Assembly: GCF_004193775.1 (NCBI RefSeq)
Contig: NC_041008.1
Coordinates: 3,598,958 to 3,662,957 of the forward strand
Reading direction: 5' to 3'
DNA length: 64,000 nt
DNA from: Glycine soja
Lineage: Eukaryota; Streptophyta; Magnoliopsida; Fabales; Fabaceae
Positions 1-12,284 of the stretch are shown here, piece after piece. Positions within the stretch are counted from its first letter, which is position 1. Each line of letters opens with the position of its first letter. The notes beneath the pieces were generated by a model. It was not told where the DNA came from. It was given only the letters and a program-made list of their open reading frames with translations, and made no database searches. The position numbers were made by a program, and so were the translations under genes.

Positions 1-83
1 ATATGCAGGTCATTTTCCATGTCTTAAAAATGAAAGATAAGCCGAACCTCACATTAGTTGCTCCCTTTAGGGACCTATGCAAA

Positions 84-2723
84 ATGGGAGGGTTAATGAT
101 ATTGATCTGCATGGTTGTTTCGTGGATGTTCATACACAGATGGAGTCAAAGAAACAAGAAAGGCCCCAAAACTTGGCCCTTTTTTGGAGCTGCCATTGAA
201 CAATTGATGAACTATGACAGGATGCACGATTGGCTCGTCAACTATTTGTCCAAGTCAAAAACCATTGTGGTCCCTATGCCTTTCACAACTTATACTTACA
301 TTGCTGATCCTGCTAATGTAGAACATGTACTTAAGACCAACTTCAACAATTATCCAAAGGTAGTCTACATTACATCATTTCTTGCTTCAATATTAAACCT
401 TATGGTGTGGGATCATGTTTGAATCGTATTTAATGTTTTATTTTTGAGTAAATAGTTTAAGTACTTCTACACGATCATGCAATCACAAATGATTACGTAT
501 GATAATTTTGTTGACTTTTACAACAATTACCTTAAAAATCATATCAAGGATGATTTCTAATTAATTGACGGTGTAAATTTACAGTGACAGTTTGTAGAAA
601 GATAACACTTATTTGTATTTACATAATTAATATTTTTGATGGAAAAGTTTGTGATTCTAATTGCAGGGTGAAGTGTACCATTCATATATGGAAGTGTTGC
701 TTGGAGATGGGATATTTAATGTTGATGGTGAGCCTTGGAAGAAACAAAGAAAAACTGCTAGCTTAGAGTTTGCATCTAGAAATTTAAGGGATTTCAGCAC
801 CAAAGTTTTCAAGGAATATGCCTTGAAACTTTCAACCATTCTCAGTCAAGTATCTTTCCTTAACCAAGAAATAGACATGCAGGTGCTACAAACATTCTTC
901 ATGCTTACAATTTTTTTTTTCAAGTTTTATTTCCACAAGTCTATGAAGTAATGGAGGCTAGAATTGGTGACGCTTCAAATGTTAATTTCTAGGAATTGTT
1001 GATGAGAATGACTTTAGACTCCATATGTAAGGTTGGATTTGGAGTGGAAATTGGAACATTGGCTCCCAATTTACCAGAGAATAGCTTTGCTCATGCCTTT
1101 GACACTGCAAATATCATAGTAACACTTCGCTTCATCGATCCACTTTGGAAAATTAAGAAAATGCTAAGTATAGGATCAGAAGCACAACTCGGAAAGAGTA
1201 TCAAAGTCATTGATGATTTCACTTACTCAGTAATTCGGAGAAGGAAGGCAGAGATAGAGGATATTAAAAAGAGTGGCCAGCAAAATCAGGTAGTTTCATA
1301 TCCTAACTATATAGTGAAGTTCAAACCTATATTAATTTATCATTCTTGTTAAAAATACAGATGAAGCAAGATATATTATCAAGATTCATAGAACTAGGAG
1401 AAAGAAATGCAACAGACAAGAGTCTGAGAGATGTTGTGTTGAACTTTGTGATTGCTGGTCGAGACACAACTGCAACAACCCTATCATGGGCCATATACAT
1501 GGTAATGACACATGCTCATGTTGCTGACAAACTTTACTTAGAGTTAAAAAAATTTGAGGAGAATCGAGCAAAAGAAGAAAACATTTCCTTTCCTCAATGT
1601 GACAAAGAGGATCCTGAATCATTCAATCGAAGAGTTGAGCAATTTTCAAGGTTGTTGAATAAAGATTCACTAGAGAAATTGCACTATCTGCATGCTGTTA
1701 TAACAGAGACCCTAAGGTTGTATCCAGCGGTTCCTCAGGTATGCATTTTCTTACACTGATTCTTGTTATAAAAATTCCATATAAAGTGAGACAAATTTTT
1801 AATGATTGCTAGAAAAATGAAATTGCATAGGTTACATTAGTTTTAGGTTAAAATGTGTTTCTTTAAGTCCCTCAATTTTCAGTCTTAGTATCTATACTTA
1901 AAAAATGATGGTTTTGATCTTTGTATTGTTTATAATTAGTAAATTTTGTCCCTTTTTATGAAACTTAAGATACTTGGGTGAACAATAACATTCACTAATT
2001 ACAAAAACTACAATGATCAAAATCATCGTTTTTAGAATATAGGGGCTAAGATCAATTTTAACTGAAATTTGAGAAACCTAAAATCGAACCACATTTTACC
2101 CTTAGTTTTATTATTAACCAAAACACTTTCATATAATTTGAAAAAGGGGTTCACTAAGGTTGTTGCTTTAAATTTACTATGATTCCAAAAACTAGTTTTG
2201 TAAACATCAATGTTCAATTGTAGGATCCCAAGGGCATCTTAGAGGATGATGAATTGCCAGATGGAACCAAAATAAAGGCAGGGGGCATGGTAACTTATGT
2301 TCCATACTCTATGGGAAGGATGGAATATAATTGGGGTCCTGATGCAGCTTCATTTGTACCTGAGAGATGGTATAGGGATGGAGTTCTAAAAACTGAATCT
2401 CCATTCAAATTCACTGCTTTTCAAGTAAGTTCATCTCTTTTGGAATCTATAATCTATGATAACAATCCTAAGCTGGTAATGTGAGTTTGAACCAAGATGT
2501 GCAACAAACACCTTAGTTTTATTATTTTCCTTTGGATTTATAGGCAGGACCAAGGATATGCCTTGGCAAGGACTCTGCATATCTTCAGATGAGGATGGTG
2601 CTAGCTATTTTGTTCAGATTTTACAAATTCAACTTGGTGCCAGGTCATATGGTGAAATACAGGATGATGACTATATTATCAATGGCATATGGTTTGAAAC
2701 TTACCATAGAGAGACGTTCTTGA
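84..2723 (+). CDS. CYP704B1: Cytochrome P450, CYP704B family (fatty-acid omega-hydroxylase), 6 exons
   Basis: Exons 84-359, 667-882, 993-1289, 1361-1738, 2224-2424 and 2544-2723 join in frame (every intron phase 0, all GT-AG) to 515 aa. An N-terminal membrane anchor (GLMILICMVVSW) is followed by a basic linker and KGPKTWPFFG. The I-helix motif AGRDTT lies near residue 295, ExxR (ETLR) at 379-382, PERW at 435-438, and the haem loop FQAGPRICLGK has its Cys at 462. All catalytic landmarks are present, so the gene looks functional. The sequence closely resembles CYP704B1, known in Arabidopsis as an ER long-chain fatty-acid omega-hydroxylase that makes sporopollenin precursors in the tapetum. The start at 84 is chosen because the protein then begins like the family. 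An in-frame ATG at 3 would add 27 residues and cannot be excluded, as the window starts there. Intron 4 holds a MITE. Confidence 0.9.
1846..2101. mobile_element. MITE in CYP704B intron 4, 9 bp target duplication
   Basis: A 256 bp foldback element. The left end begins GGTTAAAATGTGTTTC and the right end, reverse-complemented, begins GGGTAAAATGTGGTTC. The inverted arms extend over about 100 bp, including the shared phrase TGATGGTTTTGATC / CGATGATTTTGATC. It is flanked by identical 9 bp repeats TTAGTTTTA (1837-1845 and 2102-2110). A 9 bp duplication is typical of Mutator-like elements, so it is probably a MULE-derived MITE. It has no coding capacity. Confidence 0.7.
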
Positions 2724-4600
2724 GATGCTTTCAGCAGTACTTGATTTGTGATTGATTATGTATTGCATAGGCATCATTATTGCATGTTTGAAGTGATAGA
2801 ATAAATAAAATAATAAAAATATGTAAGATTTTAACATTTTTAAACCCATAAAAATTGGAGTCAATCTAAACTAGCTAGTGAGAGCGGTTGAGATCAATTC
2901 ATGGGGTAAAGAGCATGCAAAGCATGTTAGAATGCATGGAGTAACAAGTAAAAAGTCATAACATTTTTTTACACAACTATAAGTAATTTATAAAAGTAAA
3001 GACAATGATTTATAAACAGAAAAAGTCCTTGACAAATTTCATAATATCCCATTAAAACCATTCATTTCTGGTGGATGATGTTTGCTTTGTTCTTGGGTTT
3101 TAGACTTTTAGTTGGGCTTGTAAGCCTTTCTCACTGAAAAACATTGCTTTCATTATAATTTTCATCATATGAGATGGTTGATATGTTTTTTTTTTCTTGT
3201 AAATTTTTGTGCACAAACATAATACAAGTAACAGTTTCCTAAAAGTAATCAAATGCAGTAAAAGAAAAGTAATCGAATTAATAAAATTTAAGAAATAAGT
3301 TTAAACACATATATAGCAACATAATTCGCATATCAGTTAAGAACTGATGCAATATATAATATTTCCTTTCAACAATTCTAAAATAAAATAAAGATTTAAT
3401 TGTACTTCTAGTCTTTTATATAAGCATGGGAATTATATAATTTTAATCCTTTATTTTTTAATTTTACCAATTCAATCTTTCAAGTATTACGAAAGTGTGA
3501 TTTCAGTATCCTAAGTTTTAATTCCGTCAAGTGAATTGTCTAGGTACATTATTGTATAATTTTAGTCCCGAGACACACCATTGTTAATGTCATTAATTAT
3601 AACAAATTCCAACTAACAGAGGGATAAAAAAAGCTTTTAAACTTGTTTATTTAAATTAATTATACATATATCTCTTATAATTTAAATCTTTTATTCACAA
3701 AAGAGCTTGAAACTTTCAGAAAAAACTAAAAGAAACTAATAATCTTTTTTAAAAATAAAAAATTAATAATGATGTAATTACATCATTATAATAAGAAATA
3801 ATGCCTTCGCGATATAAAAATTATGTTTTATTACATAAAGATGGGTTAGAGACCTCAATTAATTCGATATAATTTACCTTATCAAAGTCAACTCTAATAA
3901 TTGAAAACTATAACTCGAGTATCAGTTTGAATGCATAATAGTGAAAACTCGTATTCGTTCACTCATGTTGAATGAAATATAATTTCGCTGTTCTTGTAAA
4001 ATAAATAAATAAACTATTCAGTCCAAAACGTTTCAAAAACGTTTATTTAATTATAAACGGCTACAAATAAATTCATTGCATATAGCAATGCATATACTAC
4101 TGCTAATAGAATATGATCCATTGATCCTAGAAGATTCTAGTATCAAACAAAGATTTTTATATTTTTAAGAAGACAAAATTCCTGTCTTCTGCCAACTATA
4201 TGAAAATTACGTCTAAGATTAGTCTAGTACACGAAGAGTACTAGGTAAAATGTTTAAAAAATAACTATATTTGGAATGGATAGAATTAATTAGGTTGCTT
4301 CATTAAATTTTTTTAAATAAGTTTATGCAATCGAAAAGTTTTAAACAGAGTTTTTGTACTCTTACCATTTTTCTAATTAACAGAAATCCCTATTCGTCAA
4401 CCGTATTTAGCTTGTATTATACTATAATAATTTATTTTAAAAATTAAATAAAACATAATGACTTATTTATCATCTGTCAAGTAAAATTTTATGCAGTAAA
4501 AAAAGTAAATTTTATAATTAATATGATTTTTAAATTAATTGATTTTAATAAGAAATAATTTATATACATTTTTCTTTTTTAGTTTCTTTCATGTATTTTT
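2724..4600. other. AT-rich spacer, no gene seen
   Basis: Contains the 3' flank of the CYP704B gene and then low-complexity AT-rich sequence. No open frame with recognisable protein similarity, no RNA gene and no clear inverted repeat were seen. Confidence 0.6.
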
Positions 4601-4603
4601 TTA

Positions 4604-4848
4604 GAGACAATCTTACTTGAAGCACAGATAAAAAAAGTTCAACTATTATGAAAAATCTATTTACAAAATTAGTGAAATTATAAGAAATAACATCAAATAA
4701 AACAAGCATATATAGCTGCCAACATTGTTACAGCATTCAGCATCGAGGAAAATTATGTGCATGCAAAGTTCAAACGTTTTACCATCAATATCACCGATCG
4801 TCAAAGTGAACGCATAACTTTCAAAATTAACATTAATTTATATTTATA
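4604..4848 (+). promoter_or_regulatory. SAUR promoter: GAGACA auxin-response-like site and TATA box
   Basis: GAGACA (reverse of the TGTCTC auxin response element) lies at 4604-4609, and a TATA-like tatttatagg at 4841-4850 is about 100 bp upstream of the ATG. The assignment rests on motif match and position only. Confidence 0.35.
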
Positions 4849-4948
4849 GGACATGTGATATTGTACGTAGCAAGGACATCGTCAAGTACCTCACGGCTAA
4901 AATATTTGCCTGGGCCATTATTAGAGAAGAAAGAGCTTTGATTTGGCA

Positions 4949-5287
4949 ATGGGTGCAAGAGAAAGCAAGTTAAGGAAATGGGTGATGAGTAGTGGAAGTG
5001 CTTATTATTATAAGCGCTTAGAAGGCACTCTATTGGTACCTAAGGGTTATGTTCCAATATGTGTTGGCAAAACTGAGGATACATGCAAGTGGTTTATGGT
5101 TCACACCAGAGCACTTGGTGATGCATATTTCCAAGAGCTGCTGGTTAGGTCTGTTGAGGGATATGGGTTTAGGAATGAAGGGGTTCTGAGGATCCAATTC
5201 GAAGCACAAGATTTTGAAGAGTGGTTGATCAAAAGGTCCAAGTCCAATGAGAAGATTACATGTAAGAGGAGGGTTAAACCAATTTAA
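4949..5287 (+). CDS. SAUR-family auxin-responsive protein, single exon
   Basis: 112 aa, intronless as is usual for SAURs. The SAUR core runs from about residue 27 (LVPKGYVPICVG) through CKWFMVHTRALGDAYFQELL to EGYGF and VLRIQFEAQDFEEWL near residue 90. The tail is basic (KRSKSNEKITCKRRVKPI). The start is the first ATG in the frame. SAURs act at the plasma membrane, inhibiting PP2C.D phosphatases and so promoting cell expansion; this is family knowledge, not shown here. The core is somewhat divergent (VPICVG in place of FAVYVG), so it belongs to a less typical subgroup. It is isolated rather than in a tandem SAUR cluster. Confidence 0.8.
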   Translation: MGARESKLRKWVMSSGSAYYYKRLEGTLLVPKGYVPICVGKTEDTCKWFMVHTRALGDAYFQELLVRSVEGYGFRNEGVLRIQFEAQDFEEWLIKRSKSNEKITCKRRVKPI

Positions 5288-5637
5288 TTAATCAAAGACA
5301 ATTCGTTTTCTTGAGAGGCTTTAGGTTTCTTGTTGATTATTGATTGATTTACATTGATATTTGTTAGATAAGCGCACTAAATATAGGTTAAATATGGAGA
5401 TGTCTATTACTAGATAAGAATTCAATTCATTCTTATGTGTTATGATTCATTTATTGTCGATCATTGATTTATATCGATTTTTGTTATAGAAAAGCACTTT
5501 TTTTTAATGTATTACTAGAAATGATGGATGTAGTTACTACAAATTAAATTTTAATTTATTCTTATGTGTTTATGATATTATATTGTATCCTAATAAGTAA
5601 TAAATAAAAAATATTCGTACTAAAAAAATCTAACTTG

Positions 5638-5641
<4 letters not shown>

Positions 5642-5730
<89 letters not shown>
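5642..5730. repeat. (AT)n microsatellite, about 44 units
   Basis: Uninterrupted AT dinucleotide repeat of about 89 bp, 350 bp downstream of the SAUR stop. Its open frame (Ile-Tyr repeats) is an artefact. The length is likely to vary between individuals. Confidence 0.95.
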
Positions 5731-5733
<3 letters not shown>

Positions 5734-8286
5734 GTTGTAAATTCACTAATGCATATAAAGAAAAAACATGTGGATATAGATGCTATAATTAATGCAAGTA
5801 TGATGATAATTTTTATGTAAATATAAATACATCTTTAATGAATTTAATTTAAATATATTGACGGTATAAGATTTTTTTATATTTTTAAATATGTTTTTAA
5901 TTGATAATTTTTTTTATATTTCAGTACAATCATAAATTATTATATAAAATTGAAATTTATTTATTTTTATAATAATTATTTTAAAAATTATATTGAAGAT
6001 GACTTCTAATTAGTTTGACAATATAATAATTTTAAAACTGATAACATATCAAAATTAAACTATTTTCTTAGTTAAATTTTAATGATACATAGATGGATAT
6101 GATGCATTTTTCAACTAGTGGAGTTGTTATTGGTATTTATAGGTATATAGTGTAAAAAAGTTAAATATATTATATGTTTTAAATTGTTTAAAAATAAACA
6201 TTAAATAATTTTAACCTTTTTAATATAATAAATATTTTTTTAATATTTTTTTCTTCTAATTTCTTATTATGTTTCATGATTCAGTCTAAGCATCCACGCA
6301 CCTGTTTCCTGTCCTGGTAGACATTATTGATTCAGTCAATCCTTAATTCTATGCACAAAGAATGTGACTGAGAGATACTTACAGTATTTGAAATGAGGAG
6401 AATCCTCAATATCCTAAAGGGGATCAAATTTACAATCAAAGGGTGCAAGGAAAACTTTATTACAAATTTTATAAAAAAAAAAAGAAGTAATGATCTTGAA
6501 TCAACATAAGACACTGAATTTTCAACATTGATTCATAGAATATGTAAGATGACAACTTTACAATTGTTGCATTTTAATCGAGGAAAAAGAAAAATTAGGG
6601 GTTAGTAATAAACTACGAGTTTAACACAATATTTAATAACTATACAAGTCAAGTTCACCAACTATTGACGTCATAAATGTGATGAAGCTGTAAATAAGAT
6701 CATTGGATAATTAGAAGTGCATACTACTTTTTCTCTGGCCCTACCAAATTGTTAGCAAAGACTTATCCATTTAAAAGGCATTTTTTAAATAAAGAATCAC
6801 AAAAGAGAAAAGGCATCAAATAGTCCCCAGAAAAAATTGCGGATAATAATAATAATAAGAAGAAAGCGATAGTTACTATTTTCAGCTATAATGTTTGGTT
6901 TCTAACACCTATAAACAGCTAGCACTTGCCACTTAATTGGTTGTACTCTTTCAACATGTTCCTCTAAGCATTTCGTCATGTTTCCTTATTGATTCTTCGT
7001 TCGTTGATATACAAACAAAATATTACGTACTTACAAACATGATAAGGATAGAAATTCCAATTTAATTTGTTCTTGATAATTTAAAACCAAGCAATGCATA
7101 TCAAGTATATGCATATGTGACAATAATGTTGTACAATTTTGATGCCCTACACATATCACCTCACACACAACTAGTAAACTCAAATCTATACCCAAATCTT
7201 ATCAAATATTATTCGACTCTATTGATGCCGTGGGCCTAAACTCTGATACCAGCCAGCTTATCACAATTTTGGTCTTTAAAACATTCCACGAATCAAACAA
7301 AGTGGCGTGTGTGGACATGATTTTTATTTTCTTATTTTTATTTTTCAGTGCATGGGAATTAGGACAATGGAAATGTTTATTATCCGTTCAAACTTCTAAG
7401 TACTATCTCGGTACAACACAAATTAACTTTATTCTTAAGCATCCATTCGTTTGAAGAAAAAAAAAACACAATAAAATAATGTGAAACTTACATTTTATAT
7501 TTTACTTTAATTTAAAAATTTTATTTTAATTCACTGTCTTTCTTCTTTTTTTTCACTTTACCGAATAATGCTAAGTTTTCTCTCCGTTAATCAACACTAG
7601 TGTCAGTTCCCCATGACGTGATTTTCTTTTTCGCACTAACATGTAGGGTTGATATAGAAATGCAATAAATTTCTTGCTTGTCGAAAAATTAAAAAAATCA
7701 TTTACATTTTTTAATTATATCTAACTTTAAAAATTTCATACTGCTTTATATGTATAAATAAATATGTATATGTGAATCAGTGGGCGAGGAGAGGCCCACA
7801 GTAATTGATCAAATTAATGATCTAATAGATGAAAAGACTTCAAATAAAATAAAATTGAAACTCTGCTTAATTACTCTTCTGGCCTTTTCTGTCAATGAGT
7901 AAGTAAGACAGGCTTGTTAGGCTGCATTTACAGCTGTGAATAAAGTTCTGCTGCTTCGAGACAGAAGATGAACAAGAATGAATATGTCCAGAATTATGCA
8001 TACATCCCTACAGTAAAATAAACTAAAAATTAAATTCAACTCCAGCTAGAATTTCGGAGAAAACGTTGAGAGAGAAGATGCGTTGATTAATTTAAATTAT
8101 AATTATGACCAAAGTAAATTTTGATTTGCTAAACTTGTGTTGAACATCTCAAGTTAACAAGTAACATATATATGACTAAAATAGTTATATAGATCGAAGA
8201 GGCTTATTCTATAAGTTAGTTTTTTTATATTGATTTTAAGTTTAAATTTAAACTTTAAGATGATATTATGGTTATCTTAAAAATAA

Positions 8287-8499
8287 GGAATGCTAACAAT
8301 ATATTTTCTAATACTAGAATATTCATTTAAACACACTTTTTAATTTTAGTTAAAATTTATCAATTACAAAATTACAAGAAATGTTCATCAAATAAGATAT
8401 GAGATATATAAATTTTGTGATTCTTAATAAATTTTAACCAATTGGAGAATGTCTGATTAAAAGAATTTGTTAAAAAAATACATTGCTAGCATTTCTCTT
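8287..8499. mobile_element. MITE-like inverted-repeat element
   Basis: About 213 bp. The left end ggaatgctaacaatatatttt pairs with the right end, whose reverse complement begins gaaatgctagcaatgtatttt. The interior phrase ttttgtgattcttaataaat is shared with the element at 9693-9880, suggesting one family. No clear target duplication was seen. Confidence 0.5.
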
Positions 8500-9692
8500 T
8501 TAATTATTGTCGTTGGGTTCATCAAATCATTATCAGACCATTAGATCACCTTCAATGTTCAATCCTACAATTTTTTTTTTTGAAAATATCATATGAGGAG
8601 TGAATATATATTTCACATCAAATAATAATATAATTAAAATAATCTATATAAGTAGGTGATAATTCAGCTTTCATTGCGTAACTTTTTAGATTAAGTTAAA
8701 CTTAAATACAAATTTTAAAAACTTTTTTATACAGCTACAAAATTTACTGGAGTTATACAGGGTATATCCATCTATATTGAAAGCATGTCAATAGAGGGAT
8801 TTGATACGCTCTCTCTTTTCAATCTTGAATAAAAACAATGCTATTGACTGATTCATAAAAATAAAAAAAAAGTACTCAGGGGAAAATCATCAACTAATAG
8901 GAGTTAAAAAAAAATGCTTGCTTAGCAATATTTTTATTAGGAAACAGACATGGGACCAAAATTTGAGTCTTAACCAAGCAAGCTTACATAGAGCAACATA
9001 ACATCTTGATTTCACAAGCAAAATACCTGGAAAAACAAAGACAACTGGCCAATGCCACCCTTCCAGTTCAGCACCAATTCCTACCCAACTAGCTAGGAGG
9101 ACTAGATCCAGTAATTACGGTATAGAGCTTCGTTAGTATCGCATCAAAAGCACTTTTTTTTTTTTACAAACAATAACATCGAAAGCACTTCTGCTTGCGT
9201 GTATCGCTGTATTAGTTCATTTTTTCTTGTTCATTACTAATCCCCATGTTCTCATAGTATTGGATTTTGATGTGCAATTGAATTCAAGACAGGTCCTCAA
9301 TGTCCAAGACCTTTTCAATCTTCGAATCATATTCTTAATGTGTGGTCAATTACACTTGTTGACAAAAAATAAGGCCAAGCATCACTGTCTTTAGTCGATC
9401 CAATTTGATGCATCAGATCTTAGGGACATCCATTAATGTTTTGAGCTGATTAAGCAATCATCAATAAGCATATAATGAAAACGTGTGTACCGAAAGCACT
9501 GTAGATTAATCCCACTTTTCTTTCTTTTCTTGTTATGCATAATTCTTATTTACTTTCCTACTTTCTGTTGTTTGGAACTTGGATCACAGCTTGGTGAAAA
9601 GTGGTTCAAATCCGGTACATCATAATGTAAGTTAATCTGTTAGCGTAAACACTTTTAGATATTATAAAAAATTGTAATGTTTTATATAAAAA

Positions 9693-9880
9693 TTGAAGAG
9701 AATTAATAATATATTCTCTAACACATTTTTCAGTCTATTATTGATTAAAAATTATTAAATTAAAAGAGAGAATAGTTAATGGAGAGTGTACTTTATCAAA
9801 ATTTGTGATTTTAATGAATTTTAACCGATGGTAAATAATACGTTTAAAAAAATATGTTAAAAATATATAATCCTCTTCAA
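9693..9880. mobile_element. MITE-like inverted-repeat element, related to 8287-8499
   Basis: About 188 bp. The left end ttgaagagaattaataatat pairs with the reverse complement of the right end, ttgaagaggattatatattt, and matching continues through TAACACATTTTT / TAACATATTTTT. The interior tttgtgattttaatgaattt resembles that of the element 1.2 kb to the left. Confidence 0.55.
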
Positions 9881-11637
9881 AATAAAAAATAATAAACAAA
9901 TTGTTTATAGTTATAGTATTGATATTGATATGTCACGTAAAAAAAATATTGATATGTTTTGAAAGAAGTTATTTATTCACTGTATCCAACAATAACATGA
10001 TTAACATCACACTCGCGCACTTCGAGGAACATGTAAAGACAAACAATAAAAGAATTGACAAGATGTAAACCATGGAAAACTCCAGGGTACTTGTATGTCA
10101 GCATCTATAACCAGTAAGGTAGTAACGGTTTTACTGAATGGATTTTATATCGGGTTAATTAGCACTACTGTAAATTTGATATATATCTATAAGTGGCAAG
10201 GATTGTAAGAGTAAAAGAACAATAGATGAAGCAAAAACTTAAATATTGTTCACCAATGTCGGCCACTTACATTATAAATTCCAAGGGTAAACATTATAAT
10301 GAGTGCCATAATTATTAATTACAGTTACTCAACTAATTAACAAGAACATCAACCATTGTCATCAGTAAAAAGTAAATGGACTCATTATCCTCTCTTTACC
10401 CCCAAGCAACCAGCACTCAGTTAGTATATCTCTTTGCTTATTGGTGCCAAAAGCCTACCTATAATATTGTCTTTATCATAGGGCCACATTCTCTTACCAA
10501 TCTTGGACATGGCACGCTTAAAATACTAACATGTCACCAACAAAAAATTTCTCTCATATAAGTTAGAGCTGTTAATTCAGGCCACATCAATCTAAAGAGA
10601 CATCATGGTCAATACATTTTTTAGCTAAGTTGCTTCATGTCAATTTAATGATAGGTTGAAATTTTTGCTAGCCGAGTAGGTTGTGGGTTAAACGGTCATT
10701 TATGGGCCACTCATTTTTAAAATATAAAAAATTAAATAAAATGTCATAAACTAATAAAATATTTTTTTATCATTATAAATTAAATTAATTAAAAAATGTA
10801 GGTTATCCTTTGTATTATAAAGTAATAAATTAAAATATAATGCATACTAATATAAATAAAATAGAGCGTATCAATTGTATTTGTAACAATAAACGAGCAC
10901 TAGAAATTTTAAACAAATAAAATTAAATTTATCAATGTGCATACAAAATTAATCTTAAAATAAACCTTAACAATGCATATAATATTAAATTTATTGTTTA
11001 TAATTTTACTACATATGTAAAAGAAAAAAAAAAAAAACCGGGCCACAGGTTGGCCAAAATTTATCATGAGTTAGCAAAATTTTGAATTTGATTAGGCTGA
11101 AATAAGTTTGAGTTTAAATTTTCACAGCTTAATCTAATTTATGTATTGGTCTAATCGAGTCTGCAGACATTTCTAACATAAGTTATGCTTAATTGAATGT
11201 TATTTTTGTTTGACTGTACCATTTTCATGCATCGATCTAATCAAGTTAGTTAGTCCATCCAATTAGACATCTCTAATGATTTGTTTTTTGAATCAGCACA
11301 TACACCTCAAATATAAGTTATGCTTAGTTAATTATCGATTTTCCTTTCACTTTAGTGTCATTTTCAAGTAAAGAAACAACAAAAGGGGCATGCAAATGAA
11401 ATAGGTGATTAATTTGAAGTCGCATTAGATTCACCTAAAACAATGTCATAACAACTAATAGCACTTTCATGTCAACTACAACATGCCCACTTTATATAAT
11501 AACAGCAATATATATATTTTTATATAATATATAACATTTGAATCAATCTGAATTCGCAAAGCAGTCATGACCAATGGTTTTGCGTGACCACATGAGAGAA
11601 GAAACAATTAAAGTCAGTTATTATTACTAGGTGTTTG

Positions 11638-12063
11638 TCAGCATGCACAAGAGTAGAACTCGACCAGCTCATCCATGGACCCCAACTTGGTCTCTTCGCT
11701 CTCAAGCATCCACAGCAAGTGCTCGAACAGCACCACCTCGCACGACACCACCACCACCCCATCATCGTCATGATGATGAGAAGAAGAAGAATTAGAAGAG
11801 CAAGACCTGTCCACTAGCTCCTGAAACACGGGGTGATCGATCACTTCGGAGTTCACGAGGTACCGCCTCCTAGACTTGCCAACATAAACCGCACGAAGTT
11901 GTTCTTGTTCATGCTCGTGTTCCTTGGATGAATTAAGGGATGTTCCTTTTCCAGAGACCCCTTTGTTGGAAGAGACACTGCTGCTGTTGCGGCTGAGCCT
12001 GGTCAATGAGGGCCATCTCTTGATTGCTGACTTGAGCTTTGTTAGTTTTCCAACTTTGGCCAT
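11638..12063 (-). CDS. SAUR76/77/78-type auxin-responsive protein, single exon
   Basis: 141 aa, intronless. It begins MAKVGKLTKLKSAIKRWPS, the basic N-terminus of the SAUR76-78 subgroup. The core is AVYVGKSRRRYLVNSEVIDHP, then VFQELVDRS, then VSCEVVLFEHLLWMLES and MDELVEFYSC at the C-terminus. A Ser/His/Asp-rich insert (SSNSSSSHHHDDDG) sits between the two halves of the core at about residues 90-103. In Arabidopsis this subgroup is linked to auxin/ethylene growth control; that is family knowledge. It is unlike the SAUR at 4949, so the two are not a recent local duplication. The gene points toward that SAUR. Confidence 0.85.
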   Translation of the reverse strand: MAKVGKLTKLKSAIKRWPSLTRLSRNSSSVSSNKGVSGKGTSLNSSKEHEHEQEQLRAVYVGKSRRRYLVNSEVIDHPVFQELVDRSCSSNSSSSHHHDDDGVVVVSCEVVLFEHLLWMLESEETKLGSMDELVEFYSCAC

Positions 12064-12089
12064 TTTGAGAAGGTGTTTGATGAATGCCT

Positions 12090-12284
12090 CAATGAGTTGA
12101 AAAGAGAGAAGGAAAGAGAGAGAGAGAGAGTGTGATGACTGATGGGGAAGGTGTGAGGGAAGGTTCAGTTATAAAGGATGGAGAGGGCTTAGTTAAGGGC
12201 AGGGGTAGCAGTGAATGATGGGATGAGAGGGGTTTAAAAACACGTGCATGGCCCACTGTTTAGGACACAGCTAAGAATGAGACA
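12090..12284 (-). promoter_or_regulatory. SAUR76-like promoter: GA tract, G-box, auxin response element
   Basis: Upstream of the ATG, in transcription order from far to near: TGTCTC (12279-12284, about 216 bp upstream), a palindromic G-box CACGTG (12241-12246), and a CT/GA-rich leader around 12100-12130. TGTCTC with a nearby G-box is the arrangement expected for joint ARF and PIF/bZIP control of SAUR genes; this is inference. Confidence 0.45.

Larger units (their letters stand above)
5731..11637. other. Long AT-rich spacer with two small MITEs, no gene seen
   Basis: About 5.9 kb between the two SAUR genes. It contains two related inverted-repeat elements, listed separately. Open frames here (for example 7230-7454 and 10376-10561) have no recognisable domain and biased low-complexity composition. 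About 10650-11200 is repetitive AT-rich sequence of unclear origin. Confidence 0.55.

Noticed and set aside
5635..5820. 61-codon frame of Ile-Tyr repeats
   Set aside because: It is the (AT)n microsatellite read as codons, not a protein.
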